DNA of 64,000 bases from Muriicola marianensis (GCF_014638095.1 NZ_BMFH01000002.1:62001-126000), one strand, 5' to 3'. Positions 18,502 to 30,757 are shown, numbered from the stretch's first letter. A program made the numbers and translations. The notes: generated by a model not told the origin, from the letters alone.

Positions 18502-18883
18502 TTTTAATAAAAATTTAAGACGTAAATCGCCTTTACACTAACGACCTCCTTGGATTTCAGACATTTCTCAATTAATCTGGGTCCTGATTTGAATATTATT
18601 AAAATTCGGATGCTGCTTCTATGAGATGTGCAAGAATTGGAGAGGTTGCGCTCTTGCTATTTTTTATGGTCTTTTCTGTACTGTAAAAATGGGACGGGAT
18701 GTGTTCGAAATTAAAGCTTAAGTGCTCGGTCGGATATAAGAGTGTTTAACGATCTTCAGAATACACCATATTTAGCAAAATAAGAGGTATATATATAGGG
18801 TATACATCTAGGGTAAAATTTCATCCTTTCCAGGCCTCCCATCATCCCATTTCTAAATTCTTATAAAATTACCGCGCAACGAT

Positions 18884-18913
18884 TTGAATTATGTGTAATA
18901 ATTACTACATTTG
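18884..18913 (+). promoter_or_regulatory. Bacteroidetes-type promoter of the ribosomal super-operon
   Basis: TTG at 18884-18886, a 19-base spacer and TACATTTG at 18906-18913 match the primary-sigma consensus exactly. The expected transcript starts near 18918, with a leader of about 39 bases before rpsL. Confidence 0.72.
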
Positions 18914-18956
18914 CCGACCCTTAAAAGAGGGTAGATTTTTTTACATAAATATTTAT

Positions 18957-19331
18957 ATGCCAACAATTTCACAATTAGTACGAAAAGGAAGGGCCACAAT
19001 TACCAAGAAGAGTAAATCGGCTGCTTTGGATTCGTGTCCTCAGAGGAGGGGTGTTTGCACGCGTGTATATACCACCACTCCTAAGAAACCTAACTCTGCC
19101 ATGAGGAAAGTGGCCAGGGTAAGGCTGACCAACGGGAAGGAAGTGAACGCTTACATTCCCGGAGAAGGACACAACCTCCAAGAGCACTCGATAGTATTGG
19201 TTAGAGGCGGAAGGGTGAAGGATTTGCCAGGTGTTAGATATCACATCGTGAGAGGGGCTTTGGATACTGCGGGTGTAGCCGGCAGGACTCAGAGACGATC
19301 TAAGTACGGCGCCAAAAGACCCAAAAAGTAA
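18957..19331 (+). CDS. rpsL: Small ribosomal subunit protein uS12
   Basis: The 124-residue protein starts [18 protein letters not shown]. An in-frame ATG at 18891 would add 22 residues that are absent from the family and overlap the promoter, so it is rejected. S12 sits at the decoding centre. The two lysines whose replacement gives streptomycin resistance in other bacteria are both present, in TPKKPNSA and GGRVKDLPG, so the sequence looks streptomycin-sensitive. It is first in the run of translation genes, 22 bases ahead of rpsG. Confidence 0.97.
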   Translation: MPTISQLVRKGRATITKKSKSAALDSCPQRRGVCTRVYTTTPKKPNSAMRKVARVRLTNGKEVNAYIPGEGHNLQEHSIVLVRGGRVKDLPGVRYHIVRGALDTAGVAGRTQRRSKYGAKRPKK

Positions 19332-19353
19332 GCAACACTTTTAAGAAGAAGCA

Positions 19354-19830
19354 ATGAGAAAAAGACAGGCAAAGAAAAGACCACTCTTACCGGATCCTCG
19401 GTTTAATGACCAGCTGGTGACCCGATTTGTCAACATGATGATGTGGGACGGAAAGAAATCAGTGGCCTTTAAAGTTTTCTACGATGCCATCGATATCGTA
19501 GAACAAAAGAAGACCGATGAGGAGAAAACCGGACTGGACTTGTGGAAAGACGCCCTCTCCAATGTAATGCCTCACGTTGAAGTGAGGAGCCGCAGGGTAG
19601 GTGGAGCCACCTTCCAGATCCCTATGCAGATCAGGCCGGATCGAAAGATCTCCACTGCCATGAAGTGGCTGATCAATTTCTCCAGGAAGAGAAATGAAAA
19701 ATCCATGGCCCAGAAACTGGCCGCAGAGATCCTGGCAGCTGCCAAGGAAGAAGGTGCTGCGGTAAAAAAGCGGGTTGATACTCATAAGATGGCAGAGGCC
19801 AACAAAGCATTCTCTCACTTCAGATTCTAA
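19354..19830 (+). CDS. rpsG: Small ribosomal subunit protein uS7
   Basis: The 158-residue protein ([30 protein letters not shown]) matches S7, the primary 16S rRNA binder that nucleates the head of the 30S subunit. The conserved [17 protein letters not shown] loop and C-terminal [15 protein letters not shown] are present. It lies in the conserved rpsL-rpsG-fusA order, 8 bases before fusA. Confidence 0.97.
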   Translation: MRKRQAKKRPLLPDPRFNDQLVTRFVNMMMWDGKKSVAFKVFYDAIDIVEQKKTDEEKTGLDLWKDALSNVMPHVEVRSRRVGGATFQIPMQIRPDRKISTAMKWLINFSRKRNEKSMAQKLAAEILAAAKEEGAAVKKRVDTHKMAEANKAFSHFRF

Positions 19831-19838
19831 AAATTAAC

Positions 19839-21965
<2,127 letters not shown>

Positions 21966-21975
21966 TTTCAAGGAG

Positions 21976-22281
21976 ATGAGTCAGAAGATCAGAATAAAAT
22001 TAAAATCATACGATTACAACCTGGTAGACAAATCTGCCGAGAAGATTGTAAAGACCGTAAAGACTACCGGGGCTGTGGTGACCGGACCAATTCCGCTGCC
22101 CACCCACAAGAAGATCTTTACCGTATTGCGTTCACCTCACGTGAATAAGAAGTCGAGAGAACAGTTCCAATTGAGCTCTTATAAAAGGCTTCTGGATATT
22201 TACAGTTCTTCCTCCAAGACCATTGATGCTCTGATGAAGTTGGAGCTACCCAGTGGTGTGGAAGTGGAGATCAAGGTGTGA
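21976..22281 (+). CDS. rpsJ: Small ribosomal subunit protein uS10
   Basis: The 101-residue protein ([47 protein letters not shown]) is S10, part of the 30S head and, in other bacteria, of NusB-linked antitermination. It follows fusA closely and is separated from rplC by 155 bases that may carry a regulatory leader. Confidence 0.96.
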   Translation: MSQKIRIKLKSYDYNLVDKSAEKIVKTVKTTGAVVTGPIPLPTHKKIFTVLRSPHVNKKSREQFQLSSYKRLLDIYSSSSKTIDALMKLELPSGVEVEIKV

Positions 22282-22436
22282 TAAAATAATAGGGAAGGCA
22301 AACGCTTTCCCCGACATGTCCGGAGCGGTAAGCAAAGGAAAAACGGAAACAAAAATATATTCGGGGTCGAATTATTTTTGGCCCTGTTTTTTTGTCAGAA
22401 AGATTAGAAACATTTAAACAATTAATAATTAATAGT
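22282..22436 (+). promoter_or_regulatory. Putative structured leader upstream of rplC
   Basis: This 155-base gap is the largest inside the super-operon. It contains an 8-base-pair hairpin (GGGAAGGC with GCTTTCCC, loop AAAC, one G-U pair; about 22291-22310), then the imperfect palindrome around CCGACATGTCCGG, and lastly a terminator-like hairpin before rplC. A cis-acting autoregulatory leader bound by L3 or L4 is a reasonable inference, because L4 autoregulates the S10 operon in E. coli, but the position here differs. Confidence 0.5.
22362..22393 (+). terminator. Terminator-like hairpin (possible attenuator) before rplC
   Basis: CGGGGTC (22362-22368) pairs with GGCCCTG (22380-22386) through seven pairs, two of them G-U, and is followed at once by seven Ts (22387-22393). 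It ends 43 bases before the rplC start in the middle of an operon, which suggests attenuation rather than full termination. The loop also contains TATTTTTG (22373-22380), which matches a -7 box without a TTG partner. Confidence 0.45.
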
Positions 22437-23054
22437 ATGTCTGGGTTAATAGGAAAAAAAGTAGGCATGACCAGCATCTTTGACGAGAACGGGAAAAACA
22501 TTCCCTGTACCGTTATCGAGGCGGGGCCATGCGTAGTTACCCAAGTCAGAACCGAAGAGGTAGACGGGTATAATGCCCTTCAGCTCGGTTTCGATGACAA
22601 GGCAGAAAAACGTGCGAAGAAGTCCGAAAAGGGCCACTTCAAAAAAGCAGGTGCTTCTCCCAAGAAAAAGGTCGTCGAATTCCGTCATTTTGAAGGAGAA
22701 CACAAATTGGGAGATACCCTTGGGGTGGATCTTTTTGTGGAAGGAGAGTTTGTGGATGTCACCGCAACATCAAAAGGTAAAGGTTTCCAGGGAGTTGTCA
22801 AAAGGCATGGTTTCGGCGGTGTCGGACAGGCTACTCACGGGCAACACAACCGACTGAGAGCACCGGGATCCATCGGTGCGGCCTCCTATCCTGCCAGGGT
22901 CTTCAAAGGAATGAAGATGGCCGGCAGAATGGGTGGTGAGAAGGTGACCGTTCAGAACCTGAGGGTACTTAAGGTCGTACCGGAAAAGAACCTGATCGTC
23001 CTTAAGGGATGTGTTCCAGGTCATAAAAACGCTTACTTAACGATAGAGAAATAA
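22437..23054 (+). CDS. rplC: Large ribosomal subunit protein uL3
   Basis: The 205-residue protein starts [20 protein letters not shown] frame open from 22392 would add 15 residues and begin inside the terminator-like hairpin, so it is rejected. L3 lies near the peptidyl transferase centre; [26 protein letters not shown] is the conserved central loop. The stop and the rplD ATG share a base (TAATG). Confidence 0.96.
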   Translation: MSGLIGKKVGMTSIFDENGKNIPCTVIEAGPCVVTQVRTEEVDGYNALQLGFDDKAEKRAKKSEKGHFKKAGASPKKKVVEFRHFEGEHKLGDTLGVDLFVEGEFVDVTATSKGKGFQGVVKRHGFGGVGQATHGQHNRLRAPGSIGAASYPARVFKGMKMAGRMGGEKVTVQNLRVLKVVPEKNLIVLKGCVPGHKNAYLTIEK

Positions 23055-23683
23055 TGAAAGTAGCAGTTTTAGATATCAACGGTAAGGAAACAGGGAGAAA
23101 GGCAGACCTTTCTGACGCTGTATTCAAGATAGAGCCCAACACCCACGCCATTTATCTCGACGTGAAGCAGTACAGGGCACATCAGAGACAAGGTACCCAC
23201 AAGTCCAAGGAAAGGGCTGAGATCTCCGGTAGTACCCGCAAGATCAAAAAGCAAAAAGGTACCGGAACTGCACGTGCAGGAAGTATCAAATCTCCTATTT
23301 TCAGGGGAGGGGGAAGGATCTTTGGTCCAAGGCCAAAAGATTATTCTCTGAAGCTAAACAAAAACCTGAAGCGTCTGGCCAGAAAATCGGCCCTGAGCAT
23401 CAAGCAGCAGGAGAACGCAATTATGGTAGTTGAGGACTTCAATTTCGAGACACCGAAAACCAAGGATTTTATCAACGTACTCAAGGGTCTTGGCCTGGAA
23501 AATAAAAAGTCCCTCTTTGTCTTGGGCGATACAAATAATAACGTATATTTGTCGTCGCGCAATTTGGAAGGATCAGAGGTGGTAACTAACTCAGAATTAA
23601 GTACTTACAAAATATTGAACGCCAATAATATTGTGTTGCTTGAGGGTTCGTTAGAAGGAATCGAGGCCAACTTAAATAAATAG
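23054..23683 (+). CDS. rplD: Large ribosomal subunit protein uL4
   Basis: The 209-residue protein matches L4: [20 protein letters not shown] with the extended loop [22 protein letters not shown], which reaches the exit tunnel. In E. coli L4 also represses its own operon. It overlaps the rplC stop by one base and lies 6 bases before rplW. Confidence 0.96.
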   Translation: MKVAVLDINGKETGRKADLSDAVFKIEPNTHAIYLDVKQYRAHQRQGTHKSKERAEISGSTRKIKKQKGTGTARAGSIKSPIFRGGGRIFGPRPKDYSLKLNKNLKRLARKSALSIKQQENAIMVVEDFNFETPKTKDFINVLKGLGLENKKSLFVLGDTNNNVYLSSRNLEGSEVVTNSELSTYKILNANNIVLLEGSLEGIEANLNK

Positions 23684-23689
23684 GAAATC

Positions 23690-23980
23690 ATGAGCGTGTT
23701 AATAAAACCCATCATTACGGAGAAGATGACAGCAGATAGCGAGTTGCACAACCGCTATGGTTTCATCGTAGAACCCGGGGCCAACAAATTGCAGATCAAA
23801 GATGCTGTTGAAGGCACTTACGGAGTGTCCGTAAAGAAGGTTAGGACCATGAATTACGGCCCGACCCGCAAGACTAAATATACAAAGACAGGGATTCAGC
23901 AGGGAAAGACAAATGCTTACAAAAAAGCTATTGTCGATGTTGCTGAAGGTGATGTCATTGATTTTTACAGTAATCTATAA
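23690..23980 (+). CDS. rplW: Large ribosomal subunit protein uL23
   Basis: The 96-residue protein (MSVLIKPIITEKMTADSE; KLQIKDAVEGTYGVSVKKVRTMNYG) is L23, at the tunnel exit where signal recognition particle and trigger factor dock. The usual position between rplD and rplB is kept. Confidence 0.96.
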   Translation: MSVLIKPIITEKMTADSELHNRYGFIVEPGANKLQIKDAVEGTYGVSVKKVRTMNYGPTRKTKYTKTGIQQGKTNAYKKAIVDVAEGDVIDFYSNL

Positions 23981-23989
23981 AGACACCAA

Positions 23990-24814
23990 ATGTCAGTTAG
24001 AAAATTAAAACCGATCACTCCCGGGCAGCGATTTAAAGTAGTAAACGGAAATGACGCCCTTACTGCTGATAAGCCGGAGAAAAGCTTGCTTGCTCCGTTA
24101 AAAAAGTCGGGAGGTAGAAACAGTCATGGAAAGATGACCATGCGCCACCGAGGCGGGGGTCATAAAAGAAGGTATCGTCTGGTTGATTTCAAGAGGATGA
24201 AGCACGGTGTTGAAGCCGAGGTGAAATCCATTCAGTACGATCCCAACAGAACCGCTTTTATTGCTCTTATCGAGTATAAGGACGGTGAAAAAAGCTATAT
24301 CATAGCTCAGAACGGTTTAGAAGTAGGCCAGAAGGTAATTTCCGGAACAGGAGCATCTCCTGAGGTCGGCAATGCCATGCCTATGAATGAGATTCCTTTG
24401 GGAACTATCCTTTCCTGCATCGAATTGCGACCCGGACAGGGAGCGGTGATGGCCAGAAGTGCCGGAACATTTGCGCAATTGATGGCCAAGGAAGGCAAGT
24501 ATGTAACTATCAAGTTGCCATCAGGTGAAACCAGGATGGTGTTGGGCAATTGCCTGGCGACCATCGGTGCTGTTTCCAACTCTGACCACCAGCTGATCGT
24601 ATCCGGTAAGGCCGGACGCAGCCGCTGGTTAGGCAGGAGGCCGAGGACAAGACCTGTTGCGATGAACCCTGTTGACCACCCCATGGGAGGTGGTGAAGGA
24701 AGGGCATCCGGAGGACACCCGAGATCCAAGAAAGGTATTCCGGCCAAAGGGTACAGGACGCGATCCAGGACCAAGGATACCAACAGATATATCATAGAAC
24801 GTAGAAAGAAATAA
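23990..24814 (+). CDS. rplB: Large ribosomal subunit protein uL2
   Basis: The 274-residue protein is L2, needed for subunit association and peptidyl transfer. [20 protein letters not shown] near the N-terminus and the C-terminal [20 protein letters not shown], with the conserved His, are both intact. Confidence 0.97.
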   Translation: MSVRKLKPITPGQRFKVVNGNDALTADKPEKSLLAPLKKSGGRNSHGKMTMRHRGGGHKRRYRLVDFKRMKHGVEAEVKSIQYDPNRTAFIALIEYKDGEKSYIIAQNGLEVGQKVISGTGASPEVGNAMPMNEIPLGTILSCIELRPGQGAVMARSAGTFAQLMAKEGKYVTIKLPSGETRMVLGNCLATIGAVSNSDHQLIVSGKAGRSRWLGRRPRTRPVAMNPVDHPMGGGEGRASGGHPRSKKGIPAKGYRTRSRTKDTNRYIIERRKK

Positions 24815-24827
24815 AAAGTAGAAAGAA

Positions 24828-25106
24828 ATGGCACGTTCACTAAAAAAAGGACCCTACGTTCACCTCAGCCTGGAGAAGAAAGTCAGGCAGAATGTAGACT
24901 CAGGCAAGAAGACCGTGATCAAGACCTGGTCAAGGGCTTCTATGATCACCCCGGATTTCGTTGGGCAGACCATCGCGGTTCACAACGGAAAGCAATTCGT
25001 TCCTGTTTATGTCACTGAGAACATGGTAGGGCACAAATTGGGAGAATTCTCACCAACGAGGTCTTTCCGAGGTCATGCCGGAGCTAAAAACAAAGGTAAA
25101 AAGTAA
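24828..25106 (+). CDS. rpsS: Small ribosomal subunit protein uS19
   Basis: The 92-residue protein ([37 protein letters not shown]) is S19, in the 30S head. It starts 13 bases after rplB and 7 bases before rplV. Confidence 0.96.
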   Translation: MARSLKKGPYVHLSLEKKVRQNVDSGKKTVIKTWSRASMITPDFVGQTIAVHNGKQFVPVYVTENMVGHKLGEFSPTRSFRGHAGAKNKGKK

Positions 25107-25113
25107 GTAAGCT

Positions 25114-25521
25114 ATGGGAGTTCGAAAAAAACAAATGGCCGAAAGAATCAAGGCAGAGAAGAAAGAGCTGGCCTTCGCAAAGCTGAATAACTGTCCTACC
25201 TCACCCCGCAAAATGCGCCTGGTCGCTGACCTGGTGAGGGGAGCTGAGGTGGAAAAGGCACTTGCCATCCTCCGGTTCAATCCGAAGGAAGCCTCCCGCA
25301 GGCTTGAAAAACTGTTGCTTTCTGCCATAGCCAACTGGCAGGCAAAAAACGAAGATGCCAATATTGAGGAAGCTGAATTAATCGTGAAAGAGATCCGGGT
25401 TGATTCCGGAAGGATGCTGAAACGACTCAGACCGGCACCTCAGGGAAGGGCTCACAGGATAAGAAAACGTTCAAACCATGTCACTCTGGTGGTAGGGGCA
25501 AACAATAATACAGAAGCTTAG
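25114..25521 (+). CDS. rplV: Large ribosomal subunit protein uL22
   Basis: The 135-residue protein is L22: [19 protein letters not shown] at its N-terminal core and [19 protein letters not shown], the conserved beta-hairpin that lines the exit tunnel. The N-terminus [18 protein letters not shown] is somewhat longer than in E. coli L22 (110 residues). The rpsC ATG follows one base after the stop. Confidence 0.96.
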   Translation: MGVRKKQMAERIKAEKKELAFAKLNNCPTSPRKMRLVADLVRGAEVEKALAILRFNPKEASRRLEKLLLSAIANWQAKNEDANIEEAELIVKEIRVDSGRMLKRLRPAPQGRAHRIRKRSNHVTLVVGANNNTEA

Positions 25522-25522
25522 T

Positions 25523-26233
25523 ATGGGACAAAAGACAAATCCAATAGGAAATCGCCTGGGGATCATCAGAGGATGGGAATCCAACTGGTACGGAGGTAAC
25601 GATTACGGGGACAAACTAGCTGAGGACGACAAGATCCGTAAGTATGTGCACGCCCGTTTGGCCAAGGCCAGTGTTTCCAGGGTGATTATCGAAAGGACCC
25701 TGAAACTCATCACAGTGACCATTACCACCGCAAGGCCCGGTATCATTATCGGTAAGGGAGGTCAGGAAGTTGACAAGCTGAAAGAAGAGCTCAAAAAGAT
25801 CACCGATAAGGAGGTGCAGATCAATATTTTCGAGATCAAAAGGCCTGAGGTGGATGCGAACCTCGTTGCGGCAAGCATCGCCCGCCAGATCGAAAACAGG
25901 ATCTCCTACAGGCGTGCCATTAAAATGGCTATTGCCGCCGCGATGAGAATGAATGCAGAGGGTATTAAGGTGATGATCTCAGGGCGTTTGAACGGGGCCG
26001 AAATGGCGCGTTCGGAATCCTATAAGGAAGGCCGAATCCCATTGTCTACCTTCAGGGCAGACATCGATTACGCCATGGACGAGGCTCATACGACGTATGG
26101 CCGACTCGGAATCAAAGTTTGGATCATGAAAGGTGAGGTTTATGGAAAAAGAGACCTTTCTCCTCTCGTGGGAATGTCCAAGGGATCCGGAAAAGACAAG
26201 TCGGATTCCGGAAAGAAACGCAGAAGAAAATAA
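25523..26233 (+). CDS. rpsC: Small ribosomal subunit protein uS3
   Basis: The 236-residue protein is S3 with an N-terminal KH domain ([20 protein letters not shown]) and the C-terminal domain ([39 protein letters not shown]). It lines the mRNA entry channel. A basic tail ([14 protein letters not shown]) ends the protein. Confidence 0.97.
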   Translation: MGQKTNPIGNRLGIIRGWESNWYGGNDYGDKLAEDDKIRKYVHARLAKASVSRVIIERTLKLITVTITTARPGIIIGKGGQEVDKLKEELKKITDKEVQINIFEIKRPEVDANLVAASIARQIENRISYRRAIKMAIAAAMRMNAEGIKVMISGRLNGAEMARSESYKEGRIPLSTFRADIDYAMDEAHTTYGRLGIKVWIMKGEVYGKRDLSPLVGMSKGSGKDKSDSGKKRRRK

Positions 26234-26251
26234 TACGAAAAGAAGGAAGAC

Positions 26252-26674
26252 ATGTTACAGCCGAAAAGGACAAAGTTTCGCAAAGCGCAGAAGGGCCGTA
26301 TGAAAGGGAATTCCGGAAGGGGGCATCAGCTCTCTAACGGGATGTTCGGGATCAAATCAATGGATTCTGCCTTTATCACTTCGCGTCAGATCGAAGCAGC
26401 CCGTGTCGCTGCCACCCGATATATGAAGAGACAGGGCCAGTTGTGGATCAAGATATTCCCGGACAAACCCATCACTAAAAAACCTCTTGAGGTACGTATG
26501 GGTAAAGGAAAAGGAGCTCCGGAATACTTTGTGGCCGTAGTAAAACCGGGCAGGATCATGTTTGAAGTAGCGGGTGTTCCTATGGACGTAGCCCAGGAAG
26601 CTCTCAGGCTGGCTGCTCAGAAATTACCGGTAAAAACAAAATTCGTTGTGGCTAGGGATTACGAAGCCGCCTAA
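26252..26674 (+). CDS. rplP: Large ribosomal subunit protein uL16
   Basis: The 140-residue protein ([38 protein letters not shown]) is L16, next to the A site. The conserved arginine in the [10 protein letters not shown] loop region is in the usual context. Confidence 0.96.
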   Translation: MLQPKRTKFRKAQKGRMKGNSGRGHQLSNGMFGIKSMDSAFITSRQIEAARVAATRYMKRQGQLWIKIFPDKPITKKPLEVRMGKGKGAPEYFVAVVKPGRIMFEVAGVPMDVAQEALRLAAQKLPVKTKFVVARDYEAA

Positions 26675-26692
26675 AATCAACGCAAAGAGATC

Positions 26693-26884
26693 ATGAAACA
26701 ATCAGAAATCAAAGAATTGTCGGTAGAGGATTTGAAGGATAAGATGGCGGACCTCAAAAAGAAGCATGCCGACCTGAAGATGGCCCATGCCGTGACACCC
26801 CTGGAAAATCCACTCCAGCTGAGACAGGTCAAAAGGACCGTGGCCAGACTGGCTACAGAATTAACAAAAAGGGAAAACCAATAA
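26693..26884 (+). CDS. rpmC: Large ribosomal subunit protein uL29
   Basis: The 63-residue protein ([39 protein letters not shown]) is L29, a two-helix protein by the tunnel exit. It lies between rplP and rpsQ as in other bacteria. Confidence 0.94.
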   Translation: MKQSEIKELSVEDLKDKMADLKKKHADLKMAHAVTPLENPLQLRQVKRTVARLATELTKRENQ

Positions 26885-26897
26885 CGGGTTCTGCTTT

Positions 26898-27155
26898 ATG
26901 GAAAAAAGAAATTTAAGAAAAGAGAGAGTAGGCGTTGTAACCAGCAACAAAATGGAGAAATCCATCGTGGTTTCCGAAGTAAAGCGGGTAAAGCACCCTA
27001 TGTACGGTAAGTTCGTTTTGCGGACAAAGAAATATGTTGCACACGATGAAACCAATGATTGCAATATTGGAGATACAGTAAAGATCATGGAGACAAGACC
27101 TTTGAGTAAGACCAAGTGCTGGAGATTGGTAGAAATCCTTGAAAGAGCTAAATAA
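26898..27155 (+). CDS. rpsQ: Small ribosomal subunit protein uS17
   Basis: The 85-residue protein ([38 protein letters not shown]) is S17, an OB-fold primary binder of 16S rRNA. rplN begins 2 bases after its stop. Confidence 0.95.
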   Translation: MEKRNLRKERVGVVTSNKMEKSIVVSEVKRVKHPMYGKFVLRTKKYVAHDETNDCNIGDTVKIMETRPLSKTKCWRLVEILERAK

Positions 27156-27157
27156 TT

Positions 27158-27526
27158 ATGTTACAGCAAGAATCTAGACTTAAAGTGGCAGACAACACCG
27201 GAGCTAAAGAGGTGTTGACCATCCGTGTACTGGGTGGTACCAAAAGAAGATATGCTTCCGTAGGGGACAAGATCGTAGTTTCTGTTAAAGAGGCTACCCC
27301 CAATGGAACTATTAAGAAAGGTGCTGTATCAACAGCCGTGGTGGTGAGAACCAAAAAGGAAGTAAGACGTCCAGACGGCTCTTACATCAGGTTTGACGAC
27401 AACGCCTGCGTACTGCTGAACCCCACGGGGGAAATGAGAGGTACCAGGGTTTTTGGTCCGGTAGCCAGAGAGCTCAGGGACAAACAGTTCATGAAGATTG
27501 TTTCATTAGCTCCTGAGGTGCTATAA
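27158..27526 (+). CDS. rplN: Large ribosomal subunit protein uL14
   Basis: The 122-residue protein ([40 protein letters not shown]) is L14, which forms an intersubunit bridge. Length and sequence are fully typical. Confidence 0.97.
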   Translation: MLQQESRLKVADNTGAKEVLTIRVLGGTKRRYASVGDKIVVSVKEATPNGTIKKGAVSTAVVVRTKKEVRRPDGSYIRFDDNACVLLNPTGEMRGTRVFGPVARELRDKQFMKIVSLAPEVL

Positions 27527-27538
27527 TCATACAATAGG

Positions 27539-27850
27539 ATGAAGTTAAAGATAAAAACAGGAGATACAGTACGGGTGATTGCTGGAGACCACAAAGGTTC
27601 CGAAGGCAAGGTCCTGTCTGTAGACCGCGTGAAGAACAAGGCGATCGTGGAGGAAATCAATATGGTGTCCAAGCACGAAAAGCCCAGTGCCAAGAACCCT
27701 CAAGGGGGAATCGTAAAAAAGGAAGCACCTATTCATATCTCTAACCTTTCCCTGATCGACAAGAAGTCGGGGGAGACCACCAGGGTTGGTTTTGAGTTTG
27801 AGGATGGAAAGAAAGTGCGGGTTTCAAAGAAATCTAACGAGGTAATATAG
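27539..27850 (+). CDS. rplX: Large ribosomal subunit protein uL24
   Basis: The 103-residue protein ([20 protein letters not shown]) has the KOW motif [20 protein letters not shown] and is L24, an early-assembly protein of the 50S subunit. It is 2 bases from rplE. Confidence 0.95.
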   Translation: MKLKIKTGDTVRVIAGDHKGSEGKVLSVDRVKNKAIVEEINMVSKHEKPSAKNPQGGIVKKEAPIHISNLSLIDKKSGETTRVGFEFEDGKKVRVSKKSNEVI

Positions 27851-27852
27851 TT

Positions 27853-28404
27853 ATGGCTTACGTTCCAAGATTAAAGAAAGAATACCAAGAGCGGGTGATC
27901 GCATCCCTGAAAGAGGAATTTGGGTATGACAATATCATGCAGGTTCCGAAACTGAAGAAGATCGTGGTGAGCCGTGGTGTTGGTGCCGCTGTAGCGGATA
28001 AGAAGCTGATTGACCACGCTGTGGAAGAACTCACTGCGATTACAGGTCAGAGAGCAGTTTCGACCATTTCCAAGAAGGACGTGGCATCTTTTAAACTCAG
28101 GAAGGGAATGCCCATCGGGGCCAAGGTGACCCTCAGAGGCGAGAAGATGTACGAATTCCTCGACAGGCTCGTAACCACTGCCCTCCCCAGGGTAAGGGAT
28201 TTCCAGGGGATCAGGGCTACCGGCTTTGACGGTCGTGGGAATTACAACCTCGGGATCACCGAACAGATCATTTTTCCTGAGATCAATATAGACAAGATCA
28301 ACAGGATCAATGGAATGGACATCACATTTGTGACCAGCGCTGAAACAGATAAAGAAGCACAATCCCTCCTGGCAGAATTGGGTCTGCCTTTTAAAAAGAA
28401 TTAG
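27853..28404 (+). CDS. rplE: Large ribosomal subunit protein uL5
   Basis: The 183-residue protein ([56 protein letters not shown]) is L5, which binds 5S rRNA. One base separates it from rpsN. Confidence 0.97.
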   Translation: MAYVPRLKKEYQERVIASLKEEFGYDNIMQVPKLKKIVVSRGVGAAVADKKLIDHAVEELTAITGQRAVSTISKKDVASFKLRKGMPIGAKVTLRGEKMYEFLDRLVTTALPRVRDFQGIRATGFDGRGNYNLGITEQIIFPEINIDKINRINGMDITFVTSAETDKEAQSLLAELGLPFKKN

Positions 28405-28405
28405 T

Positions 28406-28675
28406 ATGGCTAAAGAATCAATGAAAGCCCGCGAACGTAAAAGGGCAAAAATGGTAGCGAAATACGCAGAAAAAAGAAAAGCACTGAAGGAGGCCGGTGA
28501 TTACGAGGCATTGCAAAAACTGCCGAAGAACGCTTCTCCTGTGCGCATGCACAATCGCTGCAAGCTCACCGGAAGACCAAGGGGTTATATGAGGACCTTC
28601 GGACTCTCCAGAGTTATGTTCAGGGAAATGGCCAACAAAGGGTTGATTCCGGGTGTTAAAAAAGCAAGTTGGTAA
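28406..28675 (+). CDS. rpsN: Small ribosomal subunit protein uS14, zinc-free form
   Basis: The 89-residue protein ([40 protein letters not shown]) is S14 in its long form. Only one cysteine is present, so the CxxC zinc ribbon of short S14 proteins is missing. The 30S head can thus be built without zinc at this site. Confidence 0.96.
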   Translation: MAKESMKARERKRAKMVAKYAEKRKALKEAGDYEALQKLPKNASPVRMHNRCKLTGRPRGYMRTFGLSRVMFREMANKGLIPGVKKASW

Positions 28676-28696
28676 TACTACAAAAAAGGAAAGAAC

Positions 28697-29095
28697 ATGT
28701 TTACAGATCCTATCTCCGATTATCTGACACGAATTAGAAACGCCAGCAGGGCGGGTCACAGGGTAGTAGAAATACCGGCTTCCAACCTGAAGAAGGAAAT
28801 CACCAAGATCCTTTTCGATCAGGGGTATATCCTGAGCTATAAATTCGAGGAGGACAAGGTTCAGGGGACCATCAAGATCGCCCTGAAATACGACAAACAG
28901 ACCAAAGAGCCTGTGATCAAGAAGATCCAGCGAATCAGTAAGCCGGGTCTGCGCAAGTATGCGGGCCACGAAGAACTTCCCAGGGTTCTCAACGGACTGG
29001 GAATTGCTATAGTCTCTACCTCTCACGGGGTGATGACCAGCAAGCAGGCAAAGGCTGAGAATGTAGGTGGAGAAGTACTTTGCTACGTATATTAA
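28697..29095 (+). CDS. rpsH: Small ribosomal subunit protein uS8
   Basis: The 132-residue protein (MFTDPISDYLTRIRNASRAG; C-terminal LGIAIVSTSHGVMTSKQAK) is S8. In E. coli S8 represses the spc operon at the rplE region; whether that holds here cannot be told. Confidence 0.96.
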   Translation: MFTDPISDYLTRIRNASRAGHRVVEIPASNLKKEITKILFDQGYILSYKFEEDKVQGTIKIALKYDKQTKEPVIKKIQRISKPGLRKYAGHEELPRVLNGLGIAIVSTSHGVMTSKQAKAENVGGEVLCYVY

Positions 29096-29113
29096 AAAGA
29101 AAAAGTATTAGAA

Positions 29114-29656
29114 ATGTCTAGAATAGGTAACAATCCGATAGCGATCCCAGAAGGAACCACTGTAGAGGTAAGGGACAATATCATTACCGTCAAAGGAAAA
29201 CTGGGTGAACTCACACAGGAATTCTCCTCTGTCGACATCAAGGTGGAAGACGGACAGGTATGGATCACCAGACCTTCAGATTCCGGCCAAGACAAGGCAA
29301 AGCACGGCCTTTACAGGGCGCTCGTTTACAATATGGTGAAGGGAGTCTCTAAAGGCTGGACCAAGGAGCTGGAATTGGTGGGAGTTGGATACAGGGCCAG
29401 CAACCAGGGACAGAAACTGGACCTCGCGCTTGGATTTTCCCATAACATCATCATTGATCTTGCACCCGAGATCAAGGTAGAGACCACCTCTGAGAAGGGG
29501 AAGAATCCTACCATCAAACTGACATCGCATGATAAGCAGTTGATCGGCCAGGTTGCAGCAAAGATCCGCTCTTTCCGCAAGCCTGAACCTTACAAAGGGA
29601 AAGGAATCAAGTTCGTCGGTGAGCAATTGAGAAGAAAAGCAGGTAAATCAGCATAA
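29114..29656 (+). CDS. rplF: Large ribosomal subunit protein uL6
   Basis: The 180-residue protein (MSRIGNNPIAIPEGTTVEVR; C-terminal PEPYKGKGIKFVGEQLRRK) is L6, two similar domains near the factor-binding stalk base. Confidence 0.97.
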   Translation: MSRIGNNPIAIPEGTTVEVRDNIITVKGKLGELTQEFSSVDIKVEDGQVWITRPSDSGQDKAKHGLYRALVYNMVKGVSKGWTKELELVGVGYRASNQGQKLDLALGFSHNIIIDLAPEIKVETTSEKGKNPTIKLTSHDKQLIGQVAAKIRSFRKPEPYKGKGIKFVGEQLRRKAGKSA

Positions 29657-29665
29657 GAAAAGATC

Positions 29666-30022
29666 ATGGCATTATCAAAGACTGAAAGACGGGACCGAAT
29701 CCGAAAGAGAATCAGAAAGATTTCTTTTGGTACAGCTGAAAGGCCAAGACTGTCCGTGTACAGGAGCAATAAGGAGATCTACGCCCAGGTCATTGACGAC
29801 AACGAAGGTAAGACTCTCGTGTCAGCTTCCTCCAGAGATAAGGAGCTGAGCAAGGCTAAAGGTACCAAGACAGAGATCGCTGCCCTGGTAGGCAAGGCTG
29901 TTGCAGAAAAGGCATTGAAGGCCGGAATTGAAACGGTTGCTTTTGACCGTGGAGGTAATTTGTACCACGGACGTGTAAAATCATTGGCAGAAGGTGCCAG
30001 AGAAGGCGGATTAAAATTTTAA
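29666..30022 (+). CDS. rplR: Large ribosomal subunit protein uL18
   Basis: The 118-residue protein ([40 protein letters not shown]) is L18, which binds 5S rRNA together with L5. It is 9 bases from each neighbour. Confidence 0.96.
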   Translation: MALSKTERRDRIRKRIRKISFGTAERPRLSVYRSNKEIYAQVIDDNEGKTLVSASSRDKELSKAKGTKTEIAALVGKAVAEKALKAGIETVAFDRGGNLYHGRVKSLAEGAREGGLKF

Positions 30023-30031
30023 GAGATTACT

Positions 30032-30556
30032 ATGTACGGTAAATACAAGAATGTAGAAACAGTAAAACCGGGAGGTCTTGAACTAAAAGACAGACTGGTG
30101 GGCGTTCAACGTGTAACCAAGGTAACCAAAGGAGGCCGGGCATTCGGTTTCTCTGCCATTGTGGTTGTTGGAGATGAAAAAGGTGTGGTCGGACACGGCC
30201 TGGGCAAGTCCAAGGAAGTGGCTACTGCAATTGCCAAGGCTATTGAGGACGCCAAGAAAAACCTCGTCCGAATTCCGCTGAGCAAGGGTACCTTACCCCA
30301 TGAGCAAAAAGGGAAATACGGTGGGGCCAGAGTATACATTCAGCCTGCCTCTCACGGTACAGGAGTGATTGCAGGAGGTGCCGTACGTGCGGTACTCGAA
30401 TCTGTAGGAGTACAGGATGTATTGTCCAAGTCTCAGGGATCCAGTAACCCTCACAACGTAGTGAAGGCTACCTTTGACGCTCTGCTTCAACTGAGGGATG
30501 CAAGGACCGTTGCTGCACAGCGCGGAATTGCCCTTGAAAAAGTTTTTAAAGGATAA
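30032..30556 (+). CDS. rpsE: Small ribosomal subunit protein uS5
   Basis: The 174-residue protein is S5: an N-terminal dsRBD-like domain ([40 protein letters not shown]) and a C-terminal domain ([39 protein letters not shown]). It helps decoding accuracy. Confidence 0.97.
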   Translation: MYGKYKNVETVKPGGLELKDRLVGVQRVTKVTKGGRAFGFSAIVVVGDEKGVVGHGLGKSKEVATAIAKAIEDAKKNLVRIPLSKGTLPHEQKGKYGGARVYIQPASHGTGVIAGGAVRAVLESVGVQDVLSKSQGSSNPHNVVKATFDALLQLRDARTVAAQRGIALEKVFKG

Positions 30557-30562
30557 GGAACG

Positions 30563-30742
30563 ATGGGAAAGATAAAAGTTACACAGGTCAAGAGCAGCAT
30601 TAAAAGACCTCAGAATCAAAAGAGGACCCTCGAGGCCCTCGGACTCAGGAAATTGGGACAGGAGGTCATCCACGATGACACCCCGAACATCCTGGGGATG
30701 ATCAATAAAGTTAAACATTTGGTTTCTACGGAAGAAGCTTAA
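30563..30742 (+). CDS. rpmD: Large ribosomal subunit protein uL30
   Basis: A 59-residue frame starts at ATG 30563, six bases after rpsE, and ends at TAA 30740-30742. It begins MGKIKVTQVKSSIKRPQNQK and continues LEALGLRKLGQEVIHDDTPN, the standard L30 pattern. It is short enough to be missed by a 60-residue cut-off. It fills the expected slot between rpsE and rplO. Confidence 0.95.
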   Translation: MGKIKVTQVKSSIKRPQNQKRTLEALGLRKLGQEVIHDDTPNILGMINKVKHLVSTEEA

Positions 30743-30757
30743 GAAAAGCGTGTTGAA

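Larger units (their letters stand above)
18439..18956. other. 518-base divergent intergenic region between susC and rpsL
   Basis: This is the only long non-coding stretch of the window. It is AT-rich and separates the susC operon (leftward) from the ribosomal super-operon (rightward). It holds a consensus promoter for rpsL (18884-18913), a possible -7 box for susC (18494-18501) and two copies of TAGGGTA (18796-18802 and 18809-18815). No convincing gene or tRNA is seen; one 21-codon hydrophobic frame at 18621-18686 is not supported. Confidence 0.8.

Noticed and set aside
18621-18686. 21-codon hydrophobic peptide frame in the susC-rpsL gap
   Set aside because: Too short, no promoter or ribosome-binding support, and no reason to expect a gene there.
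18891-18956. N-terminal extension of rpsL
   Set aside because: The added residues overlap the consensus promoter and are absent from S12 proteins.
22392-22436. N-terminal extension of rplC
   Set aside because: It begins at the end of the terminator-like hairpin; L3 proteins start at MSGLIGKK.
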